A DNA stretch of 6,268 nt from an uncultured Solirubrobacteraceae bacterium. GTDB taxonomy: Bacteria; Actinomycetota; Thermoleophilia; Solirubrobacterales; Solirubrobacteraceae. Made by a program: the position numbers and the translations under genes. The DNA is taken from NCBI GenBank assembly GCA_955652215.1, contig CATPAX010000102.1, positions 1 to 6,268 on the forward strand, written 5' to 3'. Below the pieces are notes generated by a model. The model was not told where the DNA came from. It ran no database searches and worked only from the letters and a program-made list of their open reading frames with translations. Of the stretch, positions 6,082-6,268 are shown in pieces (positions within the stretch are counted from its first letter, which is position 1; every line of letters begins with the position of its first letter).

Positions 6082-6268
6082 CAGCGTCTCCCCACCTTCA
6101 GGTTTCGCAGGTCGACTACCGCGCCGACGCTGGGGTCGTACTGGAACAGCGTGAGCGCGCTCAGCGCCGAATTGTCCAGCAGCTTGTGGCCGGCTATCGA
6201 AGCCGTCCGGCGCGCCTTCTGCGCGGCGGCCTGCGACCGATACTCGTCAGCCTTGACCGCGGTGACGG
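6081..6268 (-). CDS. C-terminal fragment of an unrecognised protein (partial, 5' end beyond window)
   Basis: An open frame enters from the right edge (first full codon at 6266) and runs 61 codons to TGA at 6083-6081. The visible part starts VTAVKADEYRSQAAAQKARR and ends GAVVDLRNLKVGRR. It begins with a charged, Ala/Gln-rich likely helical stretch, then a mixed segment containing ALTLFQYDPSVGAVVDL; no hydrophobic membrane segment is seen. I do not recognise the family. Evidence that it is real: no stop in frame, coding-like GC-rich third positions, a TGATG overlap with the PKD gene, and a Shine-Dalgarno for that gene set in its last codons. The overlap implies co-transcription with the secreted PKD protein, so a cell-envelope or surface-structure role is possible but only inferred. 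Pilus genes sometimes lie next to this aro cluster in related bacteria; nothing in these 61 residues proves that here. Confidence 0.6.
   Translation of the reverse strand, partial: VTAVKADEYRSQAAAQKARRTASIAGHKLLDNSALSALTLFQYDPSVGAVVDLRNLKVGRR
6088..6098 (-). promoter_or_regulatory. Ribosome binding site of the PKD gene
   Basis: AAGGTGGGGAG on the minus strand (6098-6088) ends 6 bases before the ATG at 6081. It is one base off AAGGAGG and includes GGGGAG, making it the best Shine-Dalgarno in the window. It decides the start of the PKD gene and lies inside the last codons of the upstream gene, so translation need not depend wholly on coupling. Confidence 0.7.

Overview
This is a GC-rich window in which every gene lies on the minus strand, so transcription runs from high to low coordinates. 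The gene order aroC, aroK+aroB, aroQ, Xaa-Pro peptidase is the actinobacterial shikimate cluster (compare Mycobacterium aroC-aroK-aroB-aroQ-pepQ-efp). The fusion of aroK with aroB, and a secreted PKD protein with a C-terminal beta module of a type I associate with Solirubrobacterales, suggest a Thermoleophilia-like actinobacterium. The taxonomic call is an inference from gene order and protein style; no rRNA or other marker is present.

Layout in transcription order. (1) 6268-6081 holds the C-terminal 61 codons of an unrecognised gene that runs in from outside the window. (2) 6081-4198 encodes a 627-residue secreted protein: signal peptide, a Cys-rich EXORDIUM-like domain, a PKD domain, a Pro-rich linker and a C-terminal beta module. 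It is joined to gene 1 by a TGATG overlap and has a good Shine-Dalgarno sequence. (3) A 110-base gap (4197-4088) contains a 48-base imperfect hairpin 13 bases after the stop codon, then a TAACCT -10-like element 7 bases ahead of a GTG. This looks like a terminator followed by a possible leaderless promoter for the next operon. (4) The aro operon follows: aroC (4087-2924), aroKB fusion (2927-1374), aroQ (1377-928) and an M24 Xaa-Pro peptidase (931 to the window edge). All three junctions are 4-base stop/start overlaps (GTGA, ATGA, GTGA), so translation is probably coupled throughout.

Together the aro genes supply four of the seven shikimate-pathway steps: AroB (step 2), AroQ (step 3), AroK (step 5) and AroC (step 7). 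DAHP synthase, AroE and AroA are not in the window. The peptidase is a syntenic neighbour with no known role in the pathway.

There is no gene-free stretch longer than 110 bases. I see no tRNA, rRNA, mobile element, CRISPR array or origin. I do not see a clearly new biological system. The least ordinary parts are the secreted EXORDIUM-like/PKD protein, which seems to have lost the family's metal-site motif, and the structured gap between it and aroC.
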